Shown here piece after piece: positions 60,752-64,000 of a stretch of DNA of 64,000 nucleotides. The stretch lies in NCBI GenBank assembly GCA_025330725.1, contig JAIWND010000009.1, positions 62,001 to 126,000 of the forward strand, given 5' to 3'. Below the pieces are notes generated by a model that was not told the origin of the DNA, made no database searches, and worked only from the letters and a program-made list of their open reading frames with translations. Both the position numbers and the translations under genes were made by a program. Within the stretch, counting starts at the first letter, position 1, and every line of letters starts with the position of its first letter. Source of the stretch: Chlamydoabsidia padenii (Eukaryota > Mucoromycota > Mucoromycetes > Mucorales > Cunninghamellaceae).

Positions 60752-61029
60752 AAAAAAAATGCTATAACTTTAGTATATAAATTAGGTGGATGGACTCCGT
60801 GGGAAAAGTGAAATCTTGTTGGTTTAGATTAGATATAGTTATGACCCTTTTTTAGTAGTAGTAGTAGTAGTAGTATTGTTATTGTATTTTTATTGTTTGA
60901 TTTGTTTATGGTAATAAAGTAGCACTTGACAAAGTCGTATTGTATGTAAATGTTTTATTATAAATGCCTATATACGTGTATAATTATGCAGACTATTTCT
61001 ATAAAGTTATAATGGGTGGGGGGAATACA

Positions 61030-62820
61030 CTAGGTCCAACAAACGACTCGGCCACTAGCATTAGCAGATACCAAAGCCAACGAGTCCAAAGTAGGATGGA
61101 ATTCATTAACAGCAGGGATCGCGGTTATTCTTTCGTCGTCATAGAGATCAACAATCTTGGTCACACTTTCACTAGAGAAGATACTTGCTGGGTGTTTCAT
61201 GTTACCGACCACAAAATGGGGATGATCCAGTCCAAATCGCTTGTTTTCATTCCACACCGTCCTAAACATAGTGACCCATCTACCACCACAAAATGTTAGT
61301 TCCAGAGAAAGCATCGCCCTCCCCCCCCTCTTTTTTTTTTCTTTTCTACTTACTTTCCAGTATGACAGTTATGTGAGATTTTACCTTTTAGATCAACTTG
61401 TTGATTTGATTTATTCATATCAAATACTCGAAGATAATCATCATAAGAAGAGGTTGCCAATTGTTGACCATTAGGAGACCAATAAGCACTAGTGACAGCA
61501 TAACCATGTTCAAGCTCTTGTAAGGAGGTATCTTCTGATTGCATCTTTCGGACATCCCATATTGTTGCCGTCCGATCATTCGAAGCTGCTACCAAAAGAT
61601 CGGTGTGTACTGGATTTAGATGGACACAACCTATTTTCTTGTTCCGGAGTTGTAATACCGTTTCGGTTTTGTCGCTTCGAAGATCCCGGATTCCCACTTC
61701 ACCGTCAGTTGTCGAGAAATATATCTATGCAACAACAACAACAACAACAACAACAACAAGAAAAAGGTTAAATGATCCTATCTGTCACTATCTTTTTTGT
61801 TACTTACCACTTGACCATTTTGAGTAATATCAAAGTTTGTAATAGGATGTTGATCCACCAGTGACACGTTTCCAAATTTAGCAGTGCCCATATCAAATGT
61901 TTGAAGAGATCCATCATAAGATGATATATACAAGGTCGAAGGATCATTATGACAGAATTTGGCACCGGTGATTCCTCTAGTTGCAGGTAGATACGAGTAC
62001 ACCACAGGGTCCCCTGTTTCGTCTTCCTTGTTGTCCACATCCCAGAATGATAGATGGCCCGCTGCACTGGCTGCAATCACCAACATTTTAGTTTTGCCTG
62101 GGTGGAATCTATTGAAGTAGTCGATGAGATCATTATGCTTTTGATAGAGAGAGAGAGAGAGAGAGTTGACTTACAAGCAATGACTGATTTTTTCAGACGT
62201 CATTTTTACTGTTGCCCAAGAGTGTCGTATACGCAAAGTTTCAAGTTGTTCTTTTAATGGTGTGAGTGAGGGATCCACCTTGATGTCCTCGTCGTCCTGT
62301 TGTTCATTCTTCACATTGGCCGATCCCAAGATTTCCAAAAAGTGGCGGTGATCCTTGTCGTTCAAAGTATCGATACGTTCAATCTTGGGTTCGACAGAGG
62401 TGGAGACTTTGCTAACACTGTCGTTTTCATTGACTTCAATATCATCGGCGGCAATTCCACGGATACGAGCAGACACACGACGAGGGACGGCTGGCTTTTT
62501 AGGCTCCTTTTTGGGATTGTGTTTCTTGATAGGTGCTGATGTTCTAGTCTTGTTCAAAGCCCTCGTTGAATTTACTGCAGTAGGAACTTGTAATGACTGT
62601 AATAGTTCTTGATTGCGCCTATTGAATGGGTATTAAAAAAAAAAAAAAGCGATAAAGGTTGGTTAATCATTAGTGCTACGCCCCGTTCATTACTGAGTAT
62701 TTGTTCAGCAAGTCGTCTGCTGTTCTCTCCTCCCCCCCAAATGTTATTCCATTTCATATTCACTTTATCTGCTTACTGAATGTTTTCCAAACGTTTCTTT
62801 TCGTATTCTGATATGGCCAT
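61030..62820 (-). CDS. CMR1: WD-repeat DNA-damage protein Cmr1/WDR76
   Basis: About six exons. The start MAISEYEKKRLENIQRNQEL is the characteristic Cmr1 N-terminus. A basic region (PAVPRRVSARIRGI) follows, then beta-propeller repeats: VIAASAAGHLSFWDVDN, LYISSYDGSLQTFDMG, FSTTDGEVGIRDLRSDK, LLVAASNDRTATIWDVRKM, QLATSSYDDYLRVFDM and FVVGNMKHPASIFS, ending ANASGRVVCWT. Role: binds damaged DNA and accumulates in intranuclear quality-control foci; related to DDB2. Family identification rests on the N-terminal motif and the GITGAKFCHNDPSTLY segment. One intron contains a GA microsatellite, another CAA repeats. A recurring element lies about 80 bp upstream of the start. Confidence 0.93.
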
Positions 62821-62899
62821 TATGGATCAATGATAAAAAGAGGAAAGAAAGGAAGAAAATTTCGCGTCCGTTCTACTGGGGATCAAAAGATAAATTGTG

Positions 62900-62912
62900 T
62901 TTCAAATCCCGC
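62900..62912 (-). promoter_or_regulatory. Recurring element TTTCAAATCCCGC
   Basis: Exact consensus, about 80 bp upstream of the CMR1 start codon. Confidence 0.5.
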
Positions 62913-63089
62913 CCCAAATCCATTTGATGACCTGGGGTTTGTATGGTAAAACTAGGGCTCAAGCATACTGTCCGATCTTATAGAATCTGGACAGTTTATT
63001 ACTATTTTTTTATATTCATTGTTTTCATATGAACATTTTTACTATATCATGGTAAAGTAAAGAGGGAATGGGGTATTTTGATGCTTAAT

Positions 63090-63101
63090 TTTAAATCCCG
63101 A
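63090..63101 (-). promoter_or_regulatory. Recurring element variant TTTAAATCCCGA
   Basis: Second copy in the same intergenic region, about 190 bp beyond the first. Confidence 0.35.
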
Positions 63102-63463
63102 CTTCCAAATTTGGTTTCTGACAGGTCGATCTTGTCATGCTGATTATGTAACATTCGACCCATATGGATCTATTTATACCTATATCATATGATATTTCAG
63201 GTTATACATTGTCATTTATATATATATATGCATAAAAGAGACTATGAAGTCAAGACGAAAGTGGTTGTTCATACATCGGTTTTTATTACACGGTGATACA
63301 TAGCATAACTGTCTATTCTAAAGGATATAAGTTAATAAATAAAACCTCCAGACAGACTGGAGTAAGTTTTTATATCTAAAAAAAGGATTATTACAAATAG
63401 TATTAATAGAATGTTGTCTAGTTTTAAATGATAAAGAATGTAATGTAATATGCGTATAGATGT

Positions 63464-63957
63464 CTACAAGAATCCAGATTCTTGTAAAAGTCGAGTAAGT
63501 TTTTCGTCTTCACGTTCCCTACAAAAAAGAAGAAGAATAGTTAAGATAGCTGATACGATGAATCCCACCCCCAAACTCTATATTACCTTGGTTCTAGCTT
63601 CAAGCTTTCCTTGTATAATTGATCTTCGTCCCTGGTGCTTTGAAGGTTTTCCCGGATAAATGACTGGATTTCGTCCACTGTTTTCAGTTTGTAGAATAGA
63701 GTTTGGTATTGCTGAATTTCTCGGATCACTTCGGCTGTTTTTTCCCGCTTGGCAAAGTTGATGAGGTCCTTGGACTTCTTGATAATGTTGGAGTTGCCAT
63801 CTTCGATAAAGGTAAGATCTTGAAGGTAAATTCCCAAAAACGGGATACAGGGAGGGTTAACAGAGTGAATGAGTTGTCGATATTCACTAAAGTTGCGATT
63901 GGCGCCCATGATTTTTCGGATATGTGAGAGAGTTTGATTGGTTCTGGTGCCTACATT
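63464..63957 (-). CDS. Ras guanine-nucleotide exchange factor, C-terminal end (partial)
   Basis: Only the last two exons of a minus-strand gene lie in the window; the upstream part is outside. The larger exon reads NVGTRTNQTLSHIRKIMGAN, then NFSEYRQLIHSVNPPCIPFL and GIYLQDLTFIEDGN, LINFAKREKTAEVIREIQQY. These are the hallmark last helices of the CDC25-type RasGEF catalytic domain. After the intron the protein ends EREDEKLTRLLQESGFL. Role: GDP-GTP exchange on Ras-family GTPases, typically cAMP or polarity signalling. N-terminal domains, and so the subtype, cannot be judged. Confidence 0.93.
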
Positions 63958-64000
63958 CTATAACAAAAAGAAAAAAAAAAAAAAAGTCAAGGTCAGACAT

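Larger units (their letters stand above)
62821..63463. other. Intergenic region
   Basis: No gene. Two copies of the recurring element (62900 and 63090) and TA-rich DNA towards the RasGEF 3' end. Confidence 0.55.

Overview
The window is nuclear DNA of a filamentous fungus. Genes are densely packed on both strands and carry many short spliceosomal introns (about 50-150 nt, GT-AG, occasionally GC-AG). The conserved proteins are fungal: YPT1, an APSES/MBF factor, ChAPs, the fungal mitoribosomal protein MRPL31 and a LysM protein. A kinesin-13 with a SAM domain, a dysbindin-like protein, a PHOSPHO-type phosphatase and a single-domain globin sit beside them. That set, with AT-rich intergenic DNA full of long A/T homopolymers, points to an early-diverging fungus, most likely Mucoromycota (probably Mucorales). 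The lineage is an inference; no marker was searched.

Layout. 1-8.5 kb: partial globin (-), YPT1 (+), a six-exon FAD monooxygenase of the phenol-hydroxylase family (+), and a secreted LysM/acidic-repeat/3D-domain protein (+). 10-20 kb: RPL25 (-), an Mbp1/Swi4-type factor (-) divergent from a dysbindin-like gene (+), a broken polyol dehydrogenase (-), a small five-exon membrane-protein gene, and an intronless coiled-coil protein. 20-30 kb: a short-chain dehydrogenase, a shortened MFS transporter, a 240-bp tandem repeat array, a PHOSPHO-type phosphatase (-) divergent from NTH1 (+), and an unknown lysine-rich protein with a C-terminal membrane segment. 30-34 kb: gene-poor DNA with relic exons, then a small cysteine-rich secreted protein. 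35-45.5 kb: TIM50, a forkhead factor (-), more relic DNA, and a ChAPs gene. 46.7-64 kb: a compact housekeeping stretch with RRP1 (-), MRPL31, YIH1 (-), a Ser/Thr kinase (-), APN2, a CYSTM protein (-), RPL33, kinesin-13 (-), a low-complexity protein, CMR1 (-) and the 3' end of a RasGEF (-).

The most striking unexplained signal is a short motif, GCGGGATTTGAAA and close variants (reverse TTTCAAATCCCGC). I see about twenty copies, with the clear ones outside recognised coding exons. Many lie 70-210 bp upstream of a start codon and several lie in the middle of divergent promoters. A variant is embedded in every unit of the tandem array. Other observations are T-tracts on the coding strand just before start codons, relic genes in different stages of decay, and splice sites (GC donors, AAG acceptors) that would mislead automatic gene prediction.

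Functionally the window is ordinary chromosomal gene content: secretory traffic (YPT1, ChAPs), mitochondrial import and translation (TIM50, MRPL31), ribosome biogenesis (RPL25, RPL33, RRP1), DNA repair (NTH1, APN2, CMR1), cell-cycle and developmental transcription (MBF-type, forkhead) and signalling (kinase, RasGEF, YIH1). I see no operon-like cluster, rRNA, tRNA, CRISPR array or intact transposon.
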